A DNA stretch of 64,000 bases from an uncultured Wenzhouxiangella sp. (GCA_913057195.1 CAJXNL010000011.1:1-64000); one strand, 5' to 3'; counted from the first letter of the stretch, positions 21,041 through 30,782 are shown. Numbers and translations are program-made. The notes: a model not told the origin generated them from the sequence alone.

Positions 21041-22496
21041 GATCCAATTCCGAGGGTCGGTAGCCTGTCAAATGACGGGCAAAGTTAAATGTATGTTGAT
21101 GACCAGGTGTCGCCTCCTCCGAGGCTTGGGCCTCATCGGATGATGAGCCACCTTCGTCCAGTGCCCGAGCGATCAGCGCTTGGCGCTCTTCGGCAATGGC
21201 CTGTTGCATGCGCTGATCGGCCTGACGATCGAAGTAGCGTCGTCCATCCACCCAGGTCTGTTGAACTTTGCTAAAAGCACTCAACGGGTGGCCATCCCAA
21301 AGGACCACATCAGCGTCATGGCCCTCGGTGATTCGGCCGATGGCATGACCTGCACCGATTTGATCGGCCGAATAAGCCGTGATCATTTTAAGCGCCTCGT
21401 GCGGATCCACACCCCCATACCGAACCGCTTTGGCGGCATCAAGATTCATCCGTCTGGCGAGCTCGGGGTTGTCAGAGTGCAGGGCGGTGAGAACGCCGGC
21501 TTGATGCATGATCGCCGGGTTATAGCCGATGGCATCGGTGGCTTCGGCTTTGAAGTTCCACCAATCGATGAATGTCGATCCACCCACGCCATGCTTGGCC
21601 ATTTGCGAGGCAATTTTGTAGCCTTCTAAAACGTGTTGGATGGTTCGGATGCGGAAGCCAAATGACTCGGCAGTGCGCATCAACGCCAGAATCTCATCGG
21701 CGCGATAGGCATGCGAATGAACATCCAACTCGCCATTCAAGATTCTGGCAATCGCGTCCATCTCGTGATTGGGCCGAGGGGGGACCTGAGTACGCGCTGC
21801 GCGTCCGGTGGGTGCATCATCAAGATCGGCCTGATAGTCGGCTGCCTGCTGAAATTTTTCGCGGATCACCTGCGCCACGCCCGGTCGGGTCTGGGGGTAG
21901 CGCGGTTCGGCAGGGCGCCAATTGCTTTGTTTGGGGTTCTCTCCCAAGGCAAATTTTATGCCCGGTCTCGCCTCGTCGAACACCAATTCGTCCGGGGGCG
22001 CTCCCCAGCGCAGCTTGATCGTGGCCATCTGTCCTCCGATGGCGTTGGCCGAGCCATGCAATAAATTGATGGTGGTCACCCCACCGGCCAGCTGCCGATA
22101 GATGTTGATCGACTCCGAGTCGATCACGTCTCGAATGCGCACATCCGCTGTGCTGATGCGCGAGGCCTCGTTCACCCCACCCAAAATTGCAGCATGCGAG
22201 TGGTTATCCACAATGCCCGGGGTCAGGTGGTGACCACTGCCATCAATCTCCAAAGCGTCTGAAGGTGCGGAAAGATCAGGCCCCACCGCTGCAATCTCAC
22301 CGCGGCGAATGAGCACATCGGTGTTGTCCAAGATGCCCTTGTCGGTCGCTGACCAAACGGTGGCGTTGCGAAAGACCACCGCATCGGGCTGAGGCGGTTT
22401 TTGGCTGTTCCATGCTTCGATATCCGGTGTCCAAGTCTCCGTTTGCGCCACCGCCAGGGTGGACGACAACAACAGACTGCTGAGTAAGTACCGCAT
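21009..22496 (-). CDS. exported metal-dependent amidohydrolase
   Basis: A 495-aa amidohydrolase with signal peptide (MRYLLSSLLLSSTLAVAQ). The metal ligands look intact: His99 and His101 in TPGIVDNHSHAAI, later histidines in LDVHSHAYRADEI and RTIQHVLEGYKIA, and the Asp of LHSDNPELA. The GIKFALGENPKQSNW block is typical of imidazolonepropionase-like and peptidase-like amidohydrolases whose substrates are unknown. It starts 1 nt inside the upstream gene's stop (TAATG) with AGGAGG upstream, so the two are coupled. Periplasmic location is inferred. Confidence 0.85.
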   Translation of the reverse strand: MRYLLSSLLLSSTLAVAQTETWTPDIEAWNSQKPPQPDAVVFRNATVWSATDKGILDNTDVLIRRGEIAAVGPDLSAPSDALEIDGSGHHLTPGIVDNHSHAAILGGVNEASRISTADVRIRDVIDSESINIYRQLAGGVTTINLLHGSANAIGGQMATIKLRWGAPPDELVFDEARPGIKFALGENPKQSNWRPAEPRYPQTRPGVAQVIREKFQQAADYQADLDDAPTGRAARTQVPPRPNHEMDAIARILNGELDVHSHAYRADEILALMRTAESFGFRIRTIQHVLEGYKIASQMAKHGVGGSTFIDWWNFKAEATDAIGYNPAIMHQAGVLTALHSDNPELARRMNLDAAKAVRYGGVDPHEALKMITAYSADQIGAGHAIGRITEGHDADVVLWDGHPLSAFSKVQQTWVDGRRYFDRQADQRMQQAIAEERQALIARALDEGGSSSDEAQASEEATPGHQHTFNFARHLTGYRPSELDHDEYCVFHAN

Positions 22497-24196
22497 TATT
22501 GCGCCTCCTGGGTTGAGCGGGTTTGAGCCGCGGTCATCTGGGGGCTGGCAGCCGCCACTCGGCGCTGACCACGCAAGGTGAATTCACCAAAAGGCCCTGT
22601 GCCGTTGCCGCGCGCGCTGTCACCACTGATGGTTAACTTCAGCGTGATGGTGCCTGATCCACCAAACCGAGCGGAGTCGAGGCGCGCTGTGACCTGGTCA
22701 TCACTGACTCTTGCATCGTTCAGGGGGGATTCATTGCCCATCACCGTCAAAGTGCCGCCCAGGTCAGTGGGCGTGCCGGTGAGCACCAGCTGAGCCTCCA
22801 CGTCCCCCATGGCGCCCATGCCCAGGGTCAGCGCCCAAGTGCCCACAGGATCGACCGAAGGTGGTTCGATGGAGGCCAGCTCAAAACGTTGACCATCAAT
22901 CCATACATCGGAAATGATCGGTTCTTCAGTGATCAACTCGCCCTCGACCACCAGTAAGTTCGCCATCATGCCAGGCGCAATTCGACCGGCGCGGTCACTC
23001 AGTGCCAACCAATCGGCCGGTTCGGTGGTCACCATCGCCAGCGCTGCATCTGGATCCAACCCGCGTTCAACGGCTTTGGCCAAGTTTTTGAGGAAGTCTG
23101 TCGGTTGGCCCATGCCATGGCTTGAGAGCATGGTGGGCAACCCAGATTGATGCATGATGTGGGGATTGTCAGGCGCTCGATGCCAGTGTCTGAGCGCCGC
23201 CAACGAGACGTTTCGGTCGTTCTCATCTTCGACATCCGGGGTGGTGGGGAAGTCAAGCGGCACGATGTGGACCACATCGTCATGACGCTCGAGTTCGCTG
23301 AGGCGTTGATATTCATGGCCATGGCCCACAATCGCCAGGCGGGCCTCATCAAACTGAACAAACTCCAGGATCCGAAGCGTGTCGAGCACATCCTCAGAAT
23401 CAAACACCAACGGTGTCCCCCCGTTGATGGCGCTGTCTAATGCGTCCAGCCCTTCAAACCACTCGGGCCGAGGTTGGGCCGGGTTCAGTGCCCATGCCGC
23501 GCGCGCCTGCGATTGCCATTGAGCATCAGAGAACGTTTGACGCACCAGTGCCACCGCACCCATCAATGAGCTGGGAAACTGACGCCGGCCCATGCGCTCA
23601 TCAAAACTGGCAAATTGACCAAACCGCGGGTCAATCACATTGCCAGACAGTCCACCCTCGCCCAAGTTGGTCACCACGCCTGAACCTCGCAACAGCCCGT
23701 GGCTGGGTGCGAGGACAGCGGTCGTAAACCCCGCTCGACGCAGGGCGTCAATCCGATCTTCAGGCCAGTGTGCAGCCGCGATGCGCGCGTCGGGGCGAAT
23801 CAGGGGGTGGCGGCCGGCCGGCGGCTCCGGCGGCTCATCACTGCCGCCGTCGGTCGGTTCTGTGTCAATCACCCAGTGCGGTTCAATCAGTCCGGGGTAG
23901 ACCGTCACGGGCGCGTCACCGTCGGCGCGCTCAAAGCGGTGGATGCGCGCATCGGCAGGTATGTCAATGTCAGATCCCACGGCCTGGATCACACCGTCGC
24001 GCATCACCACATGGCCCGAGTCAATCACCTCGCCCGGGGCAGGCACAATGCGCACATCGGCCAAGACGTGGGTCTGCGGTGTGGGTTGTCGAAGGTCTTG
24101 AGCGCCAACGACAGTCACGGGGCACAACAGCAAGAACATGAGTGACCACGGTAGGCTGGGTCGCCACCGAGTGGGGCGGGTCAATGAAGGTTCCAA
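22496..24196 (-). CDS. exported amidohydrolase-like protein with a C-terminal beta domain, metal site lost
   Basis: A 566-aa protein whose start is TTG 24196 with GAGGAG 6 nt upstream, followed by a basic-hydrophobic signal peptide (WSLMFLLLCPVTVVGAQ). The amidohydrolase scaffold is recognisable (YPGLIEP, GLDPDAALAMVTTEPADWLAL, RIAPGMMANLLVVEGE), but HxH is HWV (107-109) and the late Asp motif is SSHGM. A C-terminal domain of about 110 residues, rich in beta strands (GTWALTLGMGAMGDVEAQLVL through FGEFTLRGQ), is appended. It is the first gene of the trio; function is unknown. Confidence 0.78.
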   Translation of the reverse strand: MEPSLTRPTRWRPSLPWSLMFLLLCPVTVVGAQDLRQPTPQTHVLADVRIVPAPGEVIDSGHVVMRDGVIQAVGSDIDIPADARIHRFERADGDAPVTVYPGLIEPHWVIDTEPTDGGSDEPPEPPAGRHPLIRPDARIAAAHWPEDRIDALRRAGFTTAVLAPSHGLLRGSGVVTNLGEGGLSGNVIDPRFGQFASFDERMGRRQFPSSLMGAVALVRQTFSDAQWQSQARAAWALNPAQPRPEWFEGLDALDSAINGGTPLVFDSEDVLDTLRILEFVQFDEARLAIVGHGHEYQRLSELERHDDVVHIVPLDFPTTPDVEDENDRNVSLAALRHWHRAPDNPHIMHQSGLPTMLSSHGMGQPTDFLKNLAKAVERGLDPDAALAMVTTEPADWLALSDRAGRIAPGMMANLLVVEGELITEEPIISDVWIDGQRFELASIEPPSVDPVGTWALTLGMGAMGDVEAQLVLTGTPTDLGGTLTVMGNESPLNDARVSDDQVTARLDSARFGGSGTITLKLTISGDSARGNGTGPFGEFTLRGQRRVAAASPQMTAAQTRSTQEAQ

Positions 24197-24314
24197 GACA
24201 ATCTCCTCAAGTCTGTGGGCCGAACCATTAAGGAGTGACTATACAACACCCTTTTTCATGATTGCCATGGCAATCGCAGCGACGGTCCGTTGCTTCGGGG
24301 GAGATGGGCTTGTA

Positions 24315-24557
24315 TCAGCGCCCGTCAGACCAGTCGTCTCGGTTGGGCAACAGGCTGGGGAGCATGAAGCGCAATTCGGCGCGATCTGTGGGCAGGGCGG
24401 GCGCACTTTGGCTTGCAATCCCTTGAACCGCATTGAGCCCGGTGCTCAGCTGAGACATAAAGGCCCACGCCAAAAGCCCCGCGGCAATCAACAGCGCCAG
24501 GTGATAAGGCACGCGCAGCCGGTGTCTGAGGCGGTGGGGGAGCAGCATTCGATTCAT
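24315..24557 (-). CDS. hypothetical 80-aa single-pass membrane protein
   Basis: A small protein with a basic N-terminus (MNRMLLPHRLRHRLRVPYH), one transmembrane helix (LALLIAAGLLAWAFMSQL, about 20-38) and an outward tail of about 40 residues ending RDDWSDGR. I do not recognise a family. Charge distribution predicts N-in/C-out topology. TGG-TATACT ends 7 nt before the ATG and there is no ribosome site, so it may be translated from a leaderless mRNA. It lies alone between the amidohydrolase trio and divergent fkpA. Confidence 0.5.
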   Translation of the reverse strand: MNRMLLPHRLRHRLRVPYHLALLIAAGLLAWAFMSQLSTGLNAVQGIASQSAPALPTDRAELRFMLPSLLPNRDDWSDGR

Positions 24558-24564
24558 GCTGGTG

Positions 24565-24573
24565 AGTATACCA
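24565..24573 (-). promoter_or_regulatory. extended -10 seven nt before the 80-aa ORF
   Basis: TGG-TATACT on the minus strand (24573-24565) is a 5/6 -10 match with the TG extension, followed by CTCACCAGC partly overlapping the 7-nt gap to the ATG at 24557. It supports the small ORF being real. The 5' region has no Shine-Dalgarno. Confidence 0.45.
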
Positions 24574-24624
24574 AATGCCGGTGCGACCCAAAAACGAGGT
24601 GAACTCTGGCGGGCAGGGCAGGTC

Positions 24625-24633
24625 TGGTACACT
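24625..24633 (+). promoter_or_regulatory. candidate extended -10 for fkpA
   Basis: TGG-TACACT (24625-24633) sits about 54 nt before the FKBP gene, giving a leader that contains a GGAG ribosome site at about 24674. The -35 region is weak. Consensus evidence only. Confidence 0.35.
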
Positions 24634-24687
24634 GAGCGCCCAGCGCCAAATGACTTATAAACTGTACAAAAACGGAGATCGCGATCA

Positions 24688-25389
24688 ATGTCTAAAAATA
24701 TGCCCATGACACTGGCCACCTTGGTGGGGTTGAGTGTCGCCATTGCCCCTGCCATCGCTCAAGAGCTTGAGACCCCTGAAGATCGTCTGAGCTACACCAT
24801 TGGGATGGACATCGGCCAGTCACTCAGCGAGCAGGAGATGGACCTCAACATGGAACTCCTGATGGCCGGCATGGAGGCGGCGTACGCGGGCGAGGAGACC
24901 TTGCTGACGCAAGAAGAGGCCCTGGCCGAGCGCGAGGCGTTCATGCAGCGGCGTCAAGCCGAGATGCAAGAGGCCATGGCTGAACAAGCCGAGGCCAATC
25001 TGGCCGCTGGCGAGGCCTTCTTGGCTGAAAATGCGCAAAAAGACGGCGTGCAGGTGACCGATTCAGGCTTACAGTATCGCGTGGTTGAAGCGGGCGACGG
25101 CGCCCAGCCTGTGGCCAGCGATCGTGTGACAGTCCACTACCGAGGCAGCTTAATCGACGGCACGGTATTTGACAGCTCGTATGACCGCGGTGAGCCGGCC
25201 ACCTTTGCGTTGAATCAGGTGATTCCTGGTTGGACTGAAGGGGTGCAATTGATGCGCGAGGGCGCCACATATGAGTTTGTGATTCCAGCAGAGCTGGCTT
25301 ACGGACCGGAAGGTCGCCCCGGCGCGATTGGGCCCAACTCGACCTTGGTGTTTGATGTGGAGCTGATTGCGGTCGAAGCCAGCGAGTAA
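24688..25389 (+). CDS. fkpA: FKBP-type peptidyl-prolyl isomerase, FkpA/Mip-like (periplasmic)
   Basis: A 233-aa periplasmic folding catalyst. There is a signal peptide (MSKNMPMTLATLVGLSVAIAPAIAQ), then a charged helical dimerisation arm (about 28-110, rich in EEALAEREAFMQRRQAEMQEAMAEQAEA) and a C-terminal FKBP domain (VTVHYRGSLIDGTVFDSSYDRGEPATFALNQVIPGWTEGVQLM, then IPAELAYG and FDVELI). This is the Mip/FkpA architecture. A GGAG ribosome site precedes the ATG. Confidence 0.93.
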   Translation: MSKNMPMTLATLVGLSVAIAPAIAQELETPEDRLSYTIGMDIGQSLSEQEMDLNMELLMAGMEAAYAGEETLLTQEEALAEREAFMQRRQAEMQEAMAEQAEANLAAGEAFLAENAQKDGVQVTDSGLQYRVVEAGDGAQPVASDRVTVHYRGSLIDGTVFDSSYDRGEPATFALNQVIPGWTEGVQLMREGATYEFVIPAELAYGPEGRPGAIGPNSTLVFDVELIAVEASE

Positions 25390-25442
25390 TCGCGCTCGAC
25401 GGCTCATTGCCACACGATTCGGTCTGCAGCGGTGGGTCCTCG

Positions 25443-25988
25443 ATGAGCTCGTTACGGGATGCCCTGCGCCAGGCAGGGCTTTCTGAATCTAAAAAGCGCG
25501 ACAAGCGCGCCAAGGGAAAGCGCGGCCGTCAAGGTGGGCAAAAGTCGCTTGAGACTGCGTCTCCATCGACCGTGAACCTCGCTGAGGCTTACCGCGCTCG
25601 ACGGCAGGCTGAAAAGCAAGAGGCGGCGCAAAAAAAGCAGGCCAAGCAGGCCGCGCAAGAGGCGCGGCGCCAGCGCAATCGGGCGCTGGAGGCGGTTCTG
25701 AAAGACCAATCATTGAACGTGCCTGAGGCGGAGATGGCCCGGTTTTTCGAGCATGCCGGGCGGGTGCGACGGGTGATGTGCACGCCCGCCCAGCGCACTC
25801 AGCTCAACGCGGGTGAGTTGGCGGTGGTGATGTTTCGGGGGCGGGCGCTTTTGGTCCACCCCGCAACGGCGCGCGAGGCGGCTTCATTGGCGCCCGATGC
25901 GGTCCCGGATCTGGCCTGCGATGAGCCCAGTCAAGACGAGGATGATCAGATGGGCTATCCGCCGGTGCCGGACGACCTGATCTGGTAG
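25443..25988 (+). CDS. DUF2058 (YaiL-type) nucleoprotein/polysome-associated protein
   Basis: A 181-aa protein matching DUF2058: N-terminal SSLRDALRQAGL, a long Lys/Arg/Gln-rich helical region (AKGKRGRQGGQK, RRQAEKQEAAQKKQAKQAAQEARRQRNRAL) and the C-terminal core VRRVMCTPAQRTQLNAGELAVVMF with a final acidic DDLIW. The basic arm suggests RNA or ribosome binding, as reported for the family; a specific role is unknown. I prefer ATG 25443 over 25407 because homology begins there. It follows fkpA by 53 nt and converges on metH. Confidence 0.82.
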   Translation: MSSLRDALRQAGLSESKKRDKRAKGKRGRQGGQKSLETASPSTVNLAEAYRARRQAEKQEAAQKKQAKQAAQEARRQRNRALEAVLKDQSLNVPEAEMARFFEHAGRVRRVMCTPAQRTQLNAGELAVVMFRGRALLVHPATAREAASLAPDAVPDLACDEPSQDEDDQMGYPPVPDDLIW

Positions 25989-26041
25989 CGGTGGCTGGGC
26001 GACACCCACAGCGCCGATCATCGCTCCGTGAAACGCCTCCG

Positions 26042-28702
26042 TTAATCGGCCAGATTGGGCCTTAAGTACCGTTGTGCGGTGGCCAAATCAACGCCTTTTC
26101 TCTGGGCATAGTCGTGAAGTTGGTCCTCGCCGACCTTGCCAACCACGAAGTATTGTGACTCGGGATGAGAAAAGTAATAGCCGCTGACCGCGGCGGTGGG
26201 CCACATGGCAAAGTTCTCAGTCAGCGACAAACCCACGTTCTTCGGCGCATCGAGCATCTCAAAGATCTTGACTTTTTCGCTGTGGTCGGGACAGGCCGGA
26301 TAACCGGGGGCAGGCCGGATGCCTTGGTAGTCCTCGCCAATGAGTTCGTCGTTCGACAACGCCTCATTGTTTGCATAACCCCACAGCTCACGGCGAACTT
26401 TTTCGTGCAACGCCTCGGCCAGCGCTTCTGCCAGGCGGTCTGCCAATGCTTTCAGCATAATGTCGGCATAGTCATCGTCCTTGGGCAGACGCGCTTGAGC
26501 TTTTTCGATTCCCAGTCCTGTGGTGACCGCAAAGCAGCCCACGTGGTCTTGGTGTGGCGCGTCAAACGGGGCCACAAAATCAGCCAGACACAGGTTTGCT
26601 GAGGCTTTGTCAGATTGTTGGCGCAGGCCGATAAAGCGCGTCCACTCGGTTTGGCGCGTCTGGTCGGTATAGACAATGACATCGTCCCCATCACTGGCCG
26701 CCGGCATCAGTGCGCACACCGCTTTGGCCTCAAGCCAGGACTCTTCGACGATCGTTTTGAGCATCGTCTGCGCATCGTCCCAGAGCGACTGCGCGGCTTG
26801 GCCCACCACGGCATCTTGCAAAATATCCGGATAACGTCCGGCCAGTTCCCAGGTTCTGAAAAAAGGCGTCCAGTCAATGTAGGACACCAAATCGGCCAGC
26901 GGCCAATCGATCACATGCAGCCCGGGGTGTTGGGGCATCGGTGGCGTGTAGTCATTCCAGTCGATGCGTTTGGCACGGCGTCGGGCCTCGTCTAAACTCA
27001 AAAGCGGTTTTTTTGATGTCTTTTGTGCCGTGCGCTCACGAATCTCTAAATAGTCGGCTTGGATGGATTTGATGTAGTCGGGGCGATGGGTCTGACTGGT
27101 CAACTTTCTGGCGACGTCCACCGCTCTGGAGGCGTCTTTGACCCACGTGACGCCATGCGGGTAGACCGGGTCGATTTTGAGCGCGGTGTGTGCCCGAGAC
27201 GTGGTTGCGCCACCAATCAGCAAAGGCAGCTCAAAGCCCTCATCATTCATGGCTTGAGCGACCTGAACCATTTCATCGAGTGACGGCGTGATTAAGCCTG
27301 ACAAGCCGATGGCATCGACCTCCTGGGCTTTGGCTTCCTCAAGGATTTTTTCAGTCGGCACCATCACGCCGATGTCATGGATTTCAAAGCCATTGCATGC
27401 CAGAACCACACCCACGATGTTCTTGCCAATGTCGTGAACATCGCCCTTAACAGTGGCCAACAGGATTTTGCCTTTTTTGTCTCCTTCTTTTTTTTCTTGC
27501 TCAAGATAGGGCACCAGGTGTGCGACCGCTTTTTTCATGACCCGCGCCGATTTGACCACCTGCGGCAGAAACATCCGCCCATCGCCAAACAGGTCGCCGA
27601 CATAGTTCATGCCATCCATCAGTGGGCCTTCGATCACCTCCAGCGCACTCGGATGGGCTTGACGAGCCTCTTCGGTGTCTTCGACCACATACTTGTCAAT
27701 GCCTTTGACCAGCGCATACTGCAACCGCTCAGCCACCGGCTTGTCACGCCAGGCCTCGTCTTTGACTTGTTGTTTTCCATCGCCTCTGAACTGATCAGCG
27801 GCCTCCAGTAAGCGCTCGGTCGCATCGCTTCGCCGATTAAGAACCACGTCTTCCACCAGCTCGCGAAGTTTGGGATCGATGTCGTCATAGACGGCCAGCT
27901 GACCGGCGTTGACGATGCCCATGTCCATGCCGGCTTTGGTGGCATGGTAGAGAAACACCGAATGCATGGCCTCGCGCACCACCGCATTGCCACGGAAAGA
28001 AAACGACATGTTCGACACCCCCCCTGAGACATGCGTCTCGGGAAAGCGCTCTTTGAGAATGCGGGTGGCTTCAATAAACGCCAGCGAGTAATTGTCGTGC
28101 TCGGTCATGCCGGTGGCAACGGGGAAGATGTTGGGGTCGAAGATGATGTCTTGCGGCGGGAAACCGGCTTGTTCGGTGAGCAGCTGATAGGCCCGAGACA
28201 GACAAGCCACCATCCGCTCGGTGGTGTCTGCTTGGCCGGTCTCATCAAACGCCATGACCACCACCGCTGCCCCGTAGCGTCGGATTGTTCTGGCTTGCGC
28301 CAAAAACGCCGCCTCGCCCTCTTTTAAGCTGATCGAGTTGACAATGCCTTTGCCCTGCATGCACTGTAGGCCCGCCTCGATCACGCTGAACTTGCTGGAG
28401 TCGACCATGATCGGCACTTTGGCGATGTCGGGTTCGGCTGCGACAAGGTTTAAAAACGTGCGCATGACCGCTTCAGCATCGATCAGGCCGTCATCCATAT
28501 TGACATCAATAATTTGTGCGCCATTTTCGACCTGCTCGAGCGCAATCTCAAGCGCCTCATCGAAGCGCTCTTCAACAATGAGGCGTTTGAATTTCGCCGA
28601 GCCCGTCACATTGGTGCGCTCGCCCACATTGACAAAGCCAATTTCGGGTGTGATGACCAACGGCTCAAGGCCGCTTAAATGGGTGTGGGCCTGCTCGGTC
28701 AT
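26042..28702 (-). CDS. metH: cobalamin-dependent methionine synthase, folate/B12/AdoMet modules (split MetH, C-terminal part)
   Basis: An 886-aa protein carrying MetH modules 2-4: the pterin-binding barrel ([17 protein letters not shown]), the cobalamin domain with [10 protein letters not shown] (cobalt-ligating His423) and the activation domain with [15 protein letters not shown] for AdoMet-dependent reactivation. The homocysteine-binding module is in the upstream gene. I start at ATG 28702, which overlaps the upstream stop as ATGA; longer in-frame starts only extend backwards into metH1. The intact modules and clean 4-nt coupling argue for two genuine genes rather than a recent frameshift. 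Confidence 0.94.
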   Translation of the reverse strand: MTEQAHTHLSGLEPLVITPEIGFVNVGERTNVTGSAKFKRLIVEERFDEALEIALEQVENGAQIIDVNMDDGLIDAEAVMRTFLNLVAAEPDIAKVPIMVDSSKFSVIEAGLQCMQGKGIVNSISLKEGEAAFLAQARTIRRYGAAVVVMAFDETGQADTTERMVACLSRAYQLLTEQAGFPPQDIIFDPNIFPVATGMTEHDNYSLAFIEATRILKERFPETHVSGGVSNMSFSFRGNAVVREAMHSVFLYHATKAGMDMGIVNAGQLAVYDDIDPKLRELVEDVVLNRRSDATERLLEAADQFRGDGKQQVKDEAWRDKPVAERLQYALVKGIDKYVVEDTEEARQAHPSALEVIEGPLMDGMNYVGDLFGDGRMFLPQVVKSARVMKKAVAHLVPYLEQEKKEGDKKGKILLATVKGDVHDIGKNIVGVVLACNGFEIHDIGVMVPTEKILEEAKAQEVDAIGLSGLITPSLDEMVQVAQAMNDEGFELPLLIGGATTSRAHTALKIDPVYPHGVTWVKDASRAVDVARKLTSQTHRPDYIKSIQADYLEIRERTAQKTSKKPLLSLDEARRRAKRIDWNDYTPPMPQHPGLHVIDWPLADLVSYIDWTPFFRTWELAGRYPDILQDAVVGQAAQSLWDDAQTMLKTIVEESWLEAKAVCALMPAASDGDDVIVYTDQTRQTEWTRFIGLRQQSDKASANLCLADFVAPFDAPHQDHVGCFAVTTGLGIEKAQARLPKDDDYADIMLKALADRLAEALAEALHEKVRRELWGYANNEALSNDELIGEDYQGIRPAPGYPACPDHSEKVKIFEMLDAPKNVGLSLTENFAMWPTAAVSGYYFSHPESQYFVVGKVGEDQLHDYAQRKGVDLATAQRYLRPNLAD

Positions 28703-29745
28703 GCCACCATCTCCGAGGTCAACGCCGAGGGCAGTGGCCGTGGCGTGTGCGGCTGAACCGCTTGGATGATCGCTGCCAAGTGTGCAGGGGTGGTGCCACA
28801 GCACCCACCGATGATGTTGATCAGACCTTCTTTGGCAAATGTTTCAATCACCGCGGCCATATCTTCAGGCGATTCGTCGTACTCACCCAGTTCATTCGGC
28901 AGGCCTGCATTCGGATGTGCGCTGACCAGCGATTGTGCAATCTGGCTTAATGCTTTGATGTGTGGTTTGAGTTGATCGGCACCCAAGGCACAGTTAAATC
29001 CCACCGACATCGGCTGCGCGTGTTCCATTGAGTAATAAAAGGCGTCGGCAGTTTGCCCCGATAAAGTCCGACCGCTGGCATCGGTGATGGTGCCAGAGAT
29101 CATCAAGGGCCACTTGGCTTGACGTTGCTCAAACACCTCCTCGACGGCAAAGATGGCGGCTTTGGCATTGAGCGTGTCAAAGATGGTCTCAATCATGATG
29201 ACATCGGCGCCACCATCCAGTAGGCCATTGACCGCCTCTTGATAGGCCGCGCTGAGGTCATTGAACGTGATGTTTCGAAAGCCAGGTGAGGAGACATCCG
29301 GTGAAATGGATGCGGTCCGATTGGTGGGGCCCAGCACGCCAATTACAAAGCGCGGCCGATCGGGTGTGATGCGGCTGACTTCATCACACACCTCACGCGC
29401 CAGCTGCGCCGAGGCTTTGTTGAGCTCATGGCTCAGCGTCTCAAGCGAATAGTCCAGCTGCGAGATGCGGTTGGCATTGAAGGTGTTGGTCTCCACAAAA
29501 TCACAGCCCGCATCGAGAAAGTCTCGATGAATCTGGCGAATGATCTGTGGCTGAGTCAGGCTCAGCAAATCGTTGTTGCCTTTAAGGTCGCTGCTGTGTT
29601 GGGCAAAGCGGTCACCGCGATAGGCCGCCTCGTCTAAGTCATGGCCTTGGATCATCGTGCCCATGGCGCCATCCAGCACCATGATGCGCTCAGACAGTGC
29701 TTCTTGGAGCTGATTCACGCGGGCGGGGTCGTACCATTGCAACAT
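28699..29745 (-). CDS. homocysteine S-methyltransferase module (split MetH, N-terminal part)
   Basis: A 348-aa barrel equal to the first MetH module. It binds zinc and homocysteine through the cysteines in FNCALGADQ and the [11 protein letters not shown] motif. It must work with the downstream 886-aa protein, which carries the folate, cobalamin and reactivation modules. A ribosome site AAGGA lies 9 nt before the ATG, just after the stop of the ArsR-type regulator gene. Order regulator-metH1-metH2 on one strand suggests one operon. Confidence 0.93.
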   Translation of the reverse strand: MLQWYDPARVNQLQEALSERIMVLDGAMGTMIQGHDLDEAAYRGDRFAQHSSDLKGNNDLLSLTQPQIIRQIHRDFLDAGCDFVETNTFNANRISQLDYSLETLSHELNKASAQLAREVCDEVSRITPDRPRFVIGVLGPTNRTASISPDVSSPGFRNITFNDLSAAYQEAVNGLLDGGADVIMIETIFDTLNAKAAIFAVEEVFEQRQAKWPLMISGTITDASGRTLSGQTADAFYYSMEHAQPMSVGFNCALGADQLKPHIKALSQIAQSLVSAHPNAGLPNELGEYDESPEDMAAVIETFAKEGLINIIGGCCGTTPAHLAAIIQAVQPHTPRPLPSALTSEMVA

Positions 29746-29747
29746 GC

Positions 29748-30710
29748 TTATGATTCCTTAGTCGGCTGGTCGGGGCTCACGCGGGGCGCGGCTGCCAGCG
29801 CGGTGACGATTTTAAAATGGGGCGGTTTGCGTTCGATCGAGGTCACCTCACAAAACTCAACGCTCAGACCGGCTTGATTCATCCATTGCTCGAGCCTGTC
29901 GGGGTGAAACCCAGGCTGCAGGTGACCGAAGGCTTTGACGTGCTCACTGTGCTCATGTTGGTCCAGGGTCGCGCAGACCAAGCGCCCCTCGGGCGCCAAC
30001 ACGCGGGCGGCTTCTTCAATGGCCACGGCAGGTTGGTTGCTGTAGGTCAACGCGTGGAGCAACAGCACGGTATCAAAGCGCCCAGACTCAAACGGCAGGG
30101 CGTGCATGTCGCCCTCATGAAAGTTAACGTGTGGAAGGTGGCTGTTGCGTTCGCGCCCTGCCTCGACAACCTTGGCCGAGAGGTCCACACAATCAATGGT
30201 GGTGGCTTGGGCCGCCAAAAGCTCTGCCATCACACCATCGCCTGAGGCAATGTCCAAGGTCCGTCCCAGCGACAATAAGCGGGTCAACGCGTGTGCAGTC
30301 GCCTCCCAGGTGCGTCCGGGTGAATAGTGACGCTCCATGTCACCGGCCACCGAGTCAGCCCAGCTTCGGCCGGCGGTTCGCCGAGCAAGCACCCCCATCA
30401 GTCGCTCGGCATCGGCATTGATCAGCGCATCATCTAAGTTCGCCTGAAACGTGTTCCACAGCCGGGTAATGTCTGGCGCGTGACTGGACTCGGCCAAGCG
30501 ATAGTACACCGAGACGCCGGCACGCCGATCCACCACCATGCCGGCCTCCCTGAGCTTGGCCAAGTGAGTCGAGACGCGGGGCTGGGCCAAATGGGTAATC
30601 GTCGCCAATTCCGCCACCGTCAATTCCTCTCGCTCGAGCAACGCCAGCAGGCGCACCCGAGTCGCATCGCCCAGCAGGCTGCAATAGCGGTTGATGAGGT
30701 CCAGGTCGAT
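29748..30710 (-). CDS. ArsR-type regulator fused to a SAM-methyltransferase-like domain (SahR-like)
   Basis: About 320 aa: an ArsR HTH ([48 protein letters not shown]) followed by a Methyltransf_11-like domain ([58 protein letters not shown]). This architecture and the metH context match SahR, which senses S-adenosylhomocysteine and represses methyl-cycle genes. The first AUG-type codon in frame is GTG 30656, but that deletes the first HTH helix. Coding similarity runs upstream to ATC 30710, 8 nt after an AGAAGGA ribosome site, with no ATG, GTG or TTG in frame. I therefore place the start at ATC 30710. Confidence 0.82.
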   Translation of the reverse strand: MDLDLINRYCSLLGDATRVRLLALLEREELTVAELATITHLAQPRVSTHLAKLREAGMVVDRRAGVSVYYRLAESSHAPDITRLWNTFQANLDDALINADAERLMGVLARRTAGRSWADSVAGDMERHYSPGRTWEATAHALTRLLSLGRTLDIASGDGVMAELLAAQATTIDCVDLSAKVVEAGRERNSHLPHVNFHEGDMHALPFESGRFDTVLLLHALTYSNQPAVAIEEAARVLAPEGRLVCATLDQHEHSEHVKAFGHLQPGFHPDRLEQWMNQAGLSVEFCEVTSIERKPPHFKIVTALAAAPRVSPDQPTKES

Positions 30711-30747
30711 GATATATATCCTTCTATCGCGATTGAGCGATATTATA
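30711..30747 (-). promoter_or_regulatory. sahR-metH promoter and operator
   Basis: On the minus strand a perfect TATAAT -10 (30747-30742) abuts the palindrome TATCGC-N6-GCGATA (30742-30725), then the ribosome site AGAAGGA (30727-30721) and a second self-complementary GATATATATC (30720-30711). A regulator bound to the first palindrome would cover the -10 and transcription start. The -35 is poor. It is a good candidate for autoregulation by the SahR-like protein. Confidence 0.6.
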
Positions 30748-30782
30748 CGGAAATCACCATGGACTGTGTGTGATCTGTCGGC

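Noticed and set aside
24315-24755. 146-codon version of the small membrane protein
   Set aside because: The extra N-terminal region is antisense to the fkpA promoter and first codons; the shorter 80-codon form begins at a plausible start.
26042-29745. metH as a frameshifted pseudogene
   Set aside because: Both parts are complete at module boundaries, overlap cleanly as ATGA, and retain all catalytic motifs.
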